Assembly: GCA_964617875.1 (NCBI GenBank)
Contig: CAZUAI010000138.1
Coordinates: 1-7,579 of the forward strand
Source of the DNA: CAZMVY01 sp964617875
GTDB taxonomy: Bacteria > Planctomycetota > Phycisphaerae > UBA1845 > PWPN01
DNA: 7,579 nucleotides
Direction: 5' to 3'
Shown here: in pieces, positions 1 to 5,465 of the stretch
Position numbering within the stretch: position 1 is the stretch's first letter
Layout of the letters: every line of letters begins with the position of its first letter
Translations under genes and position numbers: made by a program
The notes under the pieces: model-generated
Databases searched by the model: none
What the model was told of the DNA's origin: nothing
Seen by the model: only the letters and a program-made list of their open reading frames with translations

Positions 1-594
1 ACGAAGGCCGAGGTCATCAGCTCGACGTTCGACGAGCCGGCGAGCCGGCACGTGCAGGTCGCCGAGATGGTGATCGAGAAGGCGAAGCGGCTGGTGGAGT
101 ACGGCCGCGACGTGGTGATCCTGCTGGACTCGATCACGCGGCTCGCGCGGGCGTACAACACCGAAGTGCCGCACTCGGGCAAGATCCTGACGGGCGGCGT
201 GGACGCGAACGCGCTGCAGAAGCCGAAGCGGTTCTTCGGGGCGGCCCGGAACATCGAAGAGGGCGGCTCGCTGACGATCATCGGGACGGCCCTGGTGGAC
301 ACGGGCAGCAAGATGGACGAGGTGATTTTCGAGGAGTTCAAGGGCACGGGCAACAGCGAACTGCACCTGGATCGGCGTCTGGTCGACCGGCGGGTCTGGC
401 CGGCGATCGACATCGCCGCCAGCGGCACGCGGAAGGAAGAGCTTCTGCTCGACCGGAAGGAGCTGGAGCTGGTGTACCGTCTGCGTCGCGTGCTGAGCGA
501 CATGAACGTGGTTGAGGCGGTCGAGTTGCTGCGGAACCGTCTGGAGAAGGTGAAGACGAACGCGGAGTTCCTGATGACGATGAACTTTGCGTAG
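1..594 (+). CDS. rho: Transcription termination factor Rho, C-terminal part (5' end outside window)
   Basis: Rho is the hexameric RNA-dependent ATPase and translocase that ends transcription of untranslated RNA. The frame is open from base 1 to the TAG at 592-594, giving 197 residues, roughly the last half of the 419-residue E. coli protein. It begins inside the ATPase core (TKAEVISSTFDEPASRH), downstream of the RNA-binding domain and Walker A, which lie outside the window. Visible signatures are the Walker B strand VVILLDSITRLARAYN, the Q-loop region LTGGVDANALQKPKRFFGAA, the R-loop segment DTGSKMDEVIFEEFKGTGN, and the arginine-finger region RRVWPAIDIAASGTRKEELL. The ending TKTNAEFL-type helix is conserved. 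A GTG at 52 could be read as a start, but the conserved residues before it show that the gene is simply cut by the window edge. It converges with cimA. Confidence 0.97.
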   Translation, partial: TKAEVISSTFDEPASRHVQVAEMVIEKAKRLVEYGRDVVILLDSITRLARAYNTEVPHSGKILTGGVDANALQKPKRFFGAARNIEEGGSLTIIGTALVDTGSKMDEVIFEEFKGTGNSELHLDRRLVDRRVWPAIDIAASGTRKEELLLDRKELELVYRLRRVLSDMNVVEAVELLRNRLEKVKTNAEFLMTMNFA

Positions 595-668
595 GAAGCG
601 AGCGGCAGCGCGGCGCCGCAAGGGGGGCGGTGTCGCGGGTTGCCGGCGATTCGGACGTTGTGAACAGG

Positions 669-702
669 AACCCCGTCGGCGGCGCCGGCGGGGTTTTTGT
701 TT
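669..702 (+). terminator. Intrinsic terminator after rho
   Basis: A 12-bp stem (669-680 with 684-695, one G-T wobble, 3-base loop GGC) reads AACCCC...GGGGTT and runs directly into TTTTTGTTT on the + strand. It lies 75 bases after the rho stop. Only 15 bases separate the end of this T tract from the cimA stop, so the hairpin may also stop cimA transcripts arriving from the other side. The minus-strand T tract (TTCCTGTTC) is poor, so that direction is less sure. The rest of the 595-717 gap holds nothing I recognise. Confidence 0.85.
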
Positions 703-717
703 CCGCGTTGTTTCTGC

Positions 718-2322
718 CTACGGCGGCGGAGCCTGCGCGCGCTCCTGGTCGGAAATGAGCTTGTACTCGATGCCGTCGGTGAGGGCCTCCCAGGAGGCTT
801 CAAGGATGTTCTCGCTGACGCCGACGGTGCTGTAGACCTCGTGGGTGGCCTCGTCGAAGAACTCGATGCTGACGCGGACCTTGGCGGCCGTCGCCTCGCG
901 GGGGTTGATGACGCGGACCTTGTAGTCGATGAGGCGGATCTGGCGCACGGCGGGGTAGCGTTCGCAGAGGGCCTTGGTCAGGGCCTTGGCCATCGCATCG
1001 ACGGGGCCGTCGCCGTCGGCCACCTGGTGCTGCGTCTCGCCGTCCACGTTCAGCTTGATGATCACTTCCGTGTCGGTCGCGCTCCGCTCGGTCCGCTTGA
1101 GGATGACGCTGCGCCAATGGTCCAGCTCCCAGAACCGCCGGTGCAGGCCCATCTCCTTGCGGCAGACGAGTTCGAAACTCGCCTCGGCGCTCTCGTAGAC
1201 GTAGCCCTCGTTCTCCAGTTCCTTGATCCGCTGCAGGAGGCGGCGGTGGAGCTTCTTGTCGTGCTCGATGTCGAGTTTGCGGCCGATCTTGGCCGCCAGG
1301 CCGGTGGCGCCGCTCAGCTCGCTGATGATCAACCGCCGCGTGTTGCCGACGGCCTCGGGCTGGATGTGTTCGTAGCTGCGCTCGACGCGGCGGACAGCGT
1401 GCACGTGCATGCCGCCCTTGTGGGCGAAGGCGCCGGCGCCGACGAACGGCTGGTTCTCCACGGGGACCATGTTGGTCAGTTCATAGACGTAGCGGCTGAC
1501 CTCCGTGAGCTTCGCCACGGAGCCTTCGGCAAGCACGTCGCAGCCGTACTTGAGGGCGAGGTTTGCCGTGACGGCGGTGAGGTCCACGTTGCCGCATCGC
1601 TCGCCGATTCCGTTGATGGTGCCCTGAACGTGTGTCGCGCCGTGGCGGACGGCGACGAGGGCATTGGCGACGGCCAGCCCGCCGTCGTTGTGCGGGTGGA
1701 TGCCGATGCGGACCGAGAGCTTCGGCCGGACGGCGTCCATGGCCTGGGCGACGGCCTCGGGGAGCGAACCGCCGTTGGTGTCACAGAGGCAGATGCAGTC
1801 GGCGCCCGCCTCCTGGGCGGCGAGGACCGTCGCGAGGGCGTAGTCGGCGTTGGCCGCGTAGCCGTCGAAGAAGTGCTCGGCGTCGTAGATGACCCGCCGT
1901 CCCGCCGCGACGCAGTGCCGCACCGAGTCGGCGATCATCGCGAGGTTTTCCTCCCGGCTCACGCCCAGAACGTGCTCGACATGGAGATCCCACGTCTTGC
2001 CGACAATGGTGACCACGTCGGTTCCGGCGTCGAGGAGCGCGCGGAGGCCCTCGTCCTCGTCGGCCCGGACGCCCTTGCGGCGGGTCATGCCGAAGGCGGC
2101 GAGCTTCGCATGGCGGAACGGGAGCCGTGCGGCTTCGGCGAAGAACGCCTGGTCCTTGGGGTTGCTCAGAGGGTAGCCGCCCTCGATGGCATCGACACCG
2201 AGGTCATCGAGCCGCTGGGCGATCAGGAGCTTGTCCTGTACGCTGAGGCTGACGCCGAGCCCCTGCGTGCCGTCGCGGAGCGTGGTGTCGTAGATCTCGA
2301 CCCGCGGGCGCTTGGTGGACAT
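718..2322 (-). CDS. cimA: Citramalate synthase, CimA type
   Basis: This enzyme condenses pyruvate with acetyl-CoA to (R)-citramalate, the threonine-independent entry to isoleucine synthesis. The 534-residue product has the HMGL-like TIM barrel at about 1-290: YDTTLRDGTQ at 11-20 (R16, metal ligand D17), EGGYPLSNPKD at 47-57, metal ligands in HPHND at 209-213, and NGIGERCGN at 237-245. A linker with FVGAGAFAHKGGMHVHAV (293-310) follows, then a LeuA-type regulatory/dimerisation domain (about 400-520). The length and the EGG(Y/W)P.SNPKD segment favour the CimA subgroup over 2-isopropylmalate or homocitrate synthase. The last domain usually carries feedback regulation in this superfamily. The ATG at 2322 shares its A with the TGA of the upstream gene, so translation is probably coupled; a GAAGG at 2335-2339 is 12 bases away and weak. 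The substrate is assigned by family only. Confidence 0.92.
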   Translation of the reverse strand: MSTKRPRVEIYDTTLRDGTQGLGVSLSVQDKLLIAQRLDDLGVDAIEGGYPLSNPKDQAFFAEAARLPFRHAKLAAFGMTRRKGVRADEDEGLRALLDAGTDVVTIVGKTWDLHVEHVLGVSREENLAMIADSVRHCVAAGRRVIYDAEHFFDGYAANADYALATVLAAQEAGADCICLCDTNGGSLPEAVAQAMDAVRPKLSVRIGIHPHNDGGLAVANALVAVRHGATHVQGTINGIGERCGNVDLTAVTANLALKYGCDVLAEGSVAKLTEVSRYVYELTNMVPVENQPFVGAGAFAHKGGMHVHAVRRVERSYEHIQPEAVGNTRRLIISELSGATGLAAKIGRKLDIEHDKKLHRRLLQRIKELENEGYVYESAEASFELVCRKEMGLHRRFWELDHWRSVILKRTERSATDTEVIIKLNVDGETQHQVADGDGPVDAMAKALTKALCERYPAVRQIRLIDYKVRVINPREATAAKVRVSIEFFDEATHEVYSTVGVSENILEASWEALTDGIEYKLISDQERAQAPPP

Positions 2323-2723
2323 CAGACGGCCGGGCCTTCATTCCCCTTCGAGCGGTTCTGCTGGAAGCAGTCGCGGCAAAAAACGGGCCGCCCCTCGACG
2401 GGCTTGAAGGGGACGGTTGTCTGGGCGCCGCAGCTGGCGCAGACGGCCGGGTGGAACTCAAGCCGCCGCTTGGGCTCGGAGGCGGAGAAGAACCGTCCGC
2501 GTCCCATGCGGCGCGGGGCCTCGGGGGCCGCCGCCGGAGCGCCGCCGGATTTGCCGCCGCCGCCCTTGGAGCCCTGCTGGTTCCGCCGCTTCTCCCGGCA
2601 CGGCTTGCACCGCTTGGGGTCGTTTGTCAGTCCGCGAGCGGCGTATTTCTCCTGGTCGGCCGCGCTGTGCACGAACGCCTGGCCGCAATCCGCGCATGTG
2701 AACGTCTTGTCTTCGAACGGCAT
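2322..2723 (-). CDS. Small protein with two zinc ribbons (zf-trcl-like plus CxxC-x17-CxxC)
   Basis: The 133-residue product has two separate four-cysteine sites. The first, at 1-46, is TFTCADCGQAF...RCKPCR, with C10, C13, C39 and C42, matching the probable zinc-ribbon (zf-trcl) pattern. A flexible Gly/Ala/Pro/Lys-rich linker (about 47-75) follows. The second is CASC at 95-98 and CRDC at 116-119 with exactly 17 residues between, the pattern of the CxxC-x17-CxxC domain. Between and after the ribbons the protein is Arg/Lys-rich, which would suit nucleic-acid or ribosome binding, but its function is not known. It starts at an ATG behind a near-perfect Shine-Dalgarno and ends in an overlapping TGATG with cimA, so the two are expressed together. 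It could be a regulator of cimA or only a passenger. Confidence 0.88.
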   Translation of the reverse strand: MPFEDKTFTCADCGQAFVHSAADQEKYAARGLTNDPKRCKPCREKRRNQQGSKGGGGKSGGAPAAAPEAPRRMGRGRFFSASEPKRRLEFHPAVCASCGAQTTVPFKPVEGRPVFCRDCFQQNRSKGNEGPAV

Positions 2724-2730
2724 GGTTTAA

Positions 2731-2739
2731 TACCTCCTC
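2731..2739 (-). promoter_or_regulatory. Strong Shine-Dalgarno for the zinc-ribbon gene
   Basis: The minus strand reads GAGGAGGTA, then TTAAACC, then ATG at 2723. The AGGAGGT core is a near-perfect match to the 16S rRNA tail at normal spacing. It fixes the start of the 133-residue protein and, through the TGATG overlap, probably also feeds cimA translation. The same seven bases GAGGAGG are complementary to CCTCCTC about 70 bases upstream in the leader. Confidence 0.85.
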
Positions 2740-2862
2740 GAAACCCGGTCTACCTAGGATCCTGCGGCGGTCAGCCGACGGGTGCGCCTTGAGGGGGTCG
2801 TTGGGGGATGAGGAGGGCGGTCCTTCAACATAGGGGTTCGGAGGATCGACCAAGACTCACGC

Positions 2863-2882
2863 CCCGGGCTTACCAACCCGGG
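2863..2882 (-). repeat. Inverted repeat, GC-rich hairpin in the leader
   Basis: CCCGGG occurs at 2863-2868 and 2877-2882. In minus-strand RNA the stem extends to 8 pairs (CCCGGGUU with AGCCCGGG, one G-U) around a GGUA tetraloop. On the plus strand the same extension gives a C-A mismatch, which favours a minus-strand transcript. No T tract follows, so it is not a terminator. Confidence 0.6.
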
Positions 2883-2921
2883 TCACCCGTTCGTGCCGCG
2901 GTACCACACTACTATGGCTTA

Positions 2922-2950
2922 GTTGTACAACAACCGCGCCTGTCCGTCAA
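2922..2950 (-). promoter_or_regulatory. Candidate sigma-70-type promoter for zinc-ribbon/cimA
   Basis: The minus strand has TTGACG (2950 to 2945, 5/6 match to the -35 box), a spacer of exactly 17 bases, and TACAAC (2927 to 2922, 4/6 match to the -10 box). This predicts a start near A2915 and a leader of about 190 nt. It lies just after the ycf46 stop, as expected if the last two genes have their own promoter. This is prediction from sequence only. Confidence 0.45.
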
Positions 2951-2990
2951 TCACTTCGTCGGCGTTTCAACGTCCGAAATTAAGAAAGGG

Positions 2991-4511
2991 CTACTTCTTG
3001 CGGGCGGAGGCGTGCACGGCCCGGTCGAAGGCCCAGGAACGGATATGCTGGACCTGCTCCTTCATGGTACGGGAAAGAGGGACGATCTGCCGAAGCGACG
3101 GCAGCAGATACTTATCGGTCACTGGTTCGTTCGCGAGCCTGGCGGAAACCAGTGCCGCAATGACGCACTGCTCGATTTCGGCCCCGGTCCAGCCGTCCGT
3201 GCGATCGGCGATCAACTCGAGCGAGAGCTTCGTGGGGTCTACCTTGCGCTTGGCGAGGTGGATGCGGAAGATCTGGAGTCGTTCGTCGCGGTCGGGAAGG
3301 TCGATGAAGAAAACCTGATCGAAACGGCCCTTGCGGATCATTTCGGCGGGGAGGAGGTCGATCCGATTGGCCGTCGCGGCGACAAAGAGGCCGGCCGGCT
3401 TCTCCTGCATCCAGGTGAGGAAGAAGCCGAAGATGCGGTCGAGCACACCGGTGCCGTCCTGGTGGTGGCGGGAGATGCCGTTCTCGATTTCGTCGAACCA
3501 GACGACGGCGGGCGAGACCTCTTCCATGGCGCGGCAGGCACTGGAGAAGAGCCGCTCCGCGCTGCCCATGCCGGCGGCAAAGACCTGAACCATGTCGATG
3601 CGGTAAAGTGGCAGGCCGAAAACATTGGCCACGACGCGAGCGGAAAGGCTCTTGCCGCAGCCGGAGACGCCCATCATCATGACGCCCTTGGGCACGATCT
3701 CGGCGGAGATGCTCTCGCGGGAGAAGAACAACTCGCGGCGCTGGATGAGCCAGGTCTTGAGGACCTCGAGGCCGCCGACCTGTTCGATGCCGGAAGTCTC
3801 GGGGACGTATTCGATGAGGCCGGTCTTGCGGACGACGAGCCTCTTTTCCTCCTCGAGGAGGGGCACCACGGATGGGTCAAGTTTTTCGTTTCTCGCGGCG
3901 GCCCGGCGGAGGGCGTGCCGTGCCTCGTTGAAAGTCAGGCCCTGGAGGGCCCGCGAGAGGACGTAGATGGTCTGCTGCGGGAGTTCGGCGTCCGGGGCAC
4001 GGCTGCCGGGGCTGAGGGCCCTGACCTCCGCGCGGACGAGGTCCTCGAGTTCCCGCAGGTCGGGACGGGGCAGTTCGAGGAAGGCGACCTCGCGATTGAT
4101 CTCATCGGGGATGCACCGGGTCGGCGAGCAGAGGATGACGAACTTCCCCGTGTCGAGGCATTCGTAGTAGAGGTCGCGGATCCGGCGGCGGATCTCGGGC
4201 GACTCGCGAACGAACTCGTGGTAGTCCTTCAGGAGGAAGAAGGCCGGCTTGTCGTGGCCGATGATGAAGTCGAGGATGGCGCGGGGGCCGTCGGGCTGGG
4301 GCTTGTGCGCCTGGCCGTCGCGTTTGAGGCCCTCGGTGATGCTCCAGACGAACATGGTGACCTGCCCGCCGCGGCGTTCGAAGGCGGCGCGTGCGAGGAG
4401 CGTCAGGACGCGGTCCTCTTCGGCGGACTGGAGATAGACAAGCGGCCGGCCCGCGTCGATGAGGCTGTGGATGGCGGCGAGGCTTCGGGACTGCTGCGGT
4501 TCAGGGTTCAT
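2991..4511 (-). CDS. ycf46: Ycf46-like AAA+ ATPase
   Basis: The 506-residue product (from the ATG) has an N-terminal non-catalytic ATPase-like half (about 12-200, starting RPLVYLQSAEEDRV) that lacks a Walker A motif. A complete FtsH-class AAA+ domain follows: Walker A GVSGCGKS (281-288, K287), Walker B VVWFDEIE (336-343, D340 and E341), sensor-1 asparagine N382 in ATAN, arginine finger(s) R393/R396 in IRKGRFD, and a sensor-2 region GAEIEQ (443-448). The order, the segment GLIEYV...VGGLEVLKTWL before Walker A, TWMQEK, and the ending VPLSRTMKEQ match Ycf46 of cyanobacteria and plastids. The biochemical role is not established; no protease domain is present, so it is not FtsH itself. A TTG two codons upstream (4517) is a possible start, but the ATG fits the promoter better because the predicted transcript begins at about 4513. 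Confidence 0.87.
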   Translation of the reverse strand: MNPEPQQSRSLAAIHSLIDAGRPLVYLQSAEEDRVLTLLARAAFERRGGQVTMFVWSITEGLKRDGQAHKPQPDGPRAILDFIIGHDKPAFFLLKDYHEFVRESPEIRRRIRDLYYECLDTGKFVILCSPTRCIPDEINREVAFLELPRPDLRELEDLVRAEVRALSPGSRAPDAELPQQTIYVLSRALQGLTFNEARHALRRAAARNEKLDPSVVPLLEEEKRLVVRKTGLIEYVPETSGIEQVGGLEVLKTWLIQRRELFFSRESISAEIVPKGVMMMGVSGCGKSLSARVVANVFGLPLYRIDMVQVFAAGMGSAERLFSSACRAMEEVSPAVVWFDEIENGISRHHQDGTGVLDRIFGFFLTWMQEKPAGLFVAATANRIDLLPAEMIRKGRFDQVFFIDLPDRDERLQIFRIHLAKRKVDPTKLSLELIADRTDGWTGAEIEQCVIAALVSARLANEPVTDKYLLPSLRQIVPLSRTMKEQVQHIRSWAFDRAVHASARKK

Positions 4512-4519
4512 GCGCAAGG

Positions 4520-4525
4520 ATTATA
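4520..4525 (-). promoter_or_regulatory. Perfect -10 box (TATAAT) giving a leaderless ycf46 mRNA
   Basis: The minus strand reads GGGTATAATCCTTGCGCATG. The hexamer ends 8 bases before the ATG at 4511, so transcription should start within about 0-3 bases of the start codon. No Shine-Dalgarno is present, which agrees with leaderless translation. No good -35 box lies 16-18 bases upstream (TCGTCG or GTCGTC). Confidence 0.6.
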
Positions 4526-4598
4526 CCCGTGATCGTCTTCTGCGACGACGGGAAGTCGGAAAAACGAAAAGGCGAGAAATCCGAAGGAACGCAGCGCA

Positions 4599-4651
4599 GG
4601 CCGCGCCCGCAACCGGACACGCCGGGTGGCCGGTTTCCGGGGGCCGCGCCC
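4599..4651. repeat. Short direct and inverted repeats in the Nudix-ycf46 gap
   Basis: The 160-base gap 4512-4671 has a 10-base direct repeat GGCCGCGCCC (4599-4608 and 4642-4651). Between its copies is an inverted repeat AACCGG (4611-4616) / CCGGTT (4630-4635). The inverted repeat lies 37 bases after the Nudix stop, where a terminator is expected. However, only a distant T-rich stretch (minus strand, 4572-4562, CCTTTTTCGTT) follows, so termination is uncertain. The promoter of ycf46 occupies the left end of the gap. Confidence 0.35.
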
Positions 4652-4671
4652 TCGCGGTCGGCGTAACCGTA

Positions 4672-5427
4672 CTATGTGGGCACACGAATGATACCGGCGA
4701 CGACCGCCTTGGCGAATAGCGACAACGTAAACGCGTCGCTGATTGTGCCGTCTGCCACCATGCGGACAAGCTCGGGGGTGCCCACGCGGCGAACTGCTCG
4801 GATGGCCTCGTTTGGCCCTCGCTGAGCGGCGTCCTCCGGCTTCGAGGGATTGATGGCGGCCAGCCGGGCGTGAAACAGGTGCACGCCGTCGCCCAACTTG
4901 CCGCCGTCCGGATGGAGCACGCCGAGCGGTGTGAGGCTCAGGACACGGCCGTTCACTTCCTCCTCGATCTCGCGGTGTGCGGTATCCTCTGCCGACTCCC
5001 CATCGCGGCTGAACCCGCGGGGGGCTTCCCACCGGTAGGTCCGCAGTGCGTGCCGCTGGCACTCGATCAGGAGGAACTGGCCGTCCAACTCCGGCAGCAC
5101 GGCCGCACCGGGCCCTCGCTCGGGCCGATTCATCACGCGGTCGTACGTGCCGATCCAGCCATCCGGAAAACGCACAGCGTCACGCAGAACGAGCAGATAG
5201 CCGTCCTCGAGCACTACACCGACCTGCGTCCATTGCCGCGTTGGCTGGAGATCCGGCCGAAGGGCCCGTAGCCGTTGCAGGGCGTTCCGCTCGGCCAGGT
5301 CCATCGACGCGTCGTCGAGCAAGATCTCGTATCGCGGCCCCCCTGGGGGGTTTGCGAACCAGCTGGGCCGCTCGCGCAGTAGCTCGCGATAGCGGCTTCG
5401 GGCATCGGGTACTTGTTCATGACTCAT
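4672..5427 (-). CDS. Nudix hydrolase, ADP-ribose pyrophosphatase-like
   Basis: Nudix enzymes cleave nucleoside diphosphates linked to another group (ADP-ribose, NADH, nucleotide sugars, dinucleotides). From the ATG at 5427 the product is 251 residues. The Nudix box spans 138-160: G138, E144, then REIEEEVNG with R152, E153, E156 and E157, all metal-binding or catalytic acidic positions kept. The normally conserved glycine is N159. Before it, RHALRTYRWEAPRGF resembles the E-(L/A)-P-(R/A)-G strand of ADP-ribose pyrophosphatases, and HPDGG (172-176) after it may align with their SPGG; the substrate is otherwise open. The first 60 residues are not recognised. An in-frame GTG at 5490 would give 272 residues and overlap the CHAT gene by 25 bases. 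I prefer the ATG, 38 bases after the CHAT stop, though neither has a good Shine-Dalgarno. The gene is probably co-transcribed with the CHAT gene. Confidence 0.85.
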   Translation of the reverse strand: MSHEQVPDARSRYRELLRERPSWFANPPGGPRYEILLDDASMDLAERNALQRLRALRPDLQPTRQWTQVGVVLEDGYLLVLRDAVRFPDGWIGTYDRVMNRPERGPGAAVLPELDGQFLLIECQRHALRTYRWEAPRGFSRDGESAEDTAHREIEEEVNGRVLSLTPLGVLHPDGGKLGDGVHLFHARLAAINPSKPEDAAQRGPNEAIRAVRRVGTPELVRMVADGTISDAFTLSLFAKAVVAGIIRVPT

Positions 5428-5465
5428 GTCACACCGAATCCGCGGCCCATGGGCATCGACCGCGA

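Larger units (their letters stand above)
2724..2915 (-). promoter_or_regulatory. Candidate structured leader of the zinc-ribbon/cimA operon
   Basis: This is the non-coding gap after ycf46, counted from the predicted start site near 2915 to the ATG. It contains a stable hairpin (2863-2882). CCTCCTC (2816 to 2810) pairs perfectly over 7 bases with GAGGAGG of the ribosome binding site, and a second CCTCC (2834 to 2830) could compete for the same target. Near its 5' end it carries TGGTACCGCGG (2906 to 2896), which resembles the core of a T-box. No known riboswitch class was recognised. In GC-rich DNA such complements can arise by chance, so a regulatory role is inference. Confidence 0.35.

Noticed and set aside
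52..594. rho read as starting at GTG 52
   Set aside because: Residues before it match the conserved Rho core, so the gene is cut by the left edge.
697..2730. 677-codon open frame on the + strand opposite cimA
   Set aside because: It is antisense to cimA and the zinc-ribbon gene, which show family motifs in their own frame. Long mirror frames are common in GC-rich coding DNA, and this translation is an Asp/Val/Gly/Ala-rich low-complexity product without motifs.
2896..2906. A true T-box riboswitch
   Set aside because: TGGTACCGCGG matches the core, but there is no room for Stem I between it and the predicted transcript start or the ycf46 stop. There is also no matching 3' antiterminator arm and no terminator with a T tract. 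It was kept only as a resemblance.
2820..2915. Small RNA gene (5S rRNA, SRP RNA, tRNA or tmRNA) in the gap
   Set aside because: Neither strand shows the conserved loops or arms of these RNAs.
2808..4532. 574-codon open frame on the + strand opposite ycf46
   Set aside because: It is antisense to an intact AAA+ gene, has no recognisable domain, and runs through the ycf46 promoter and operon leader.
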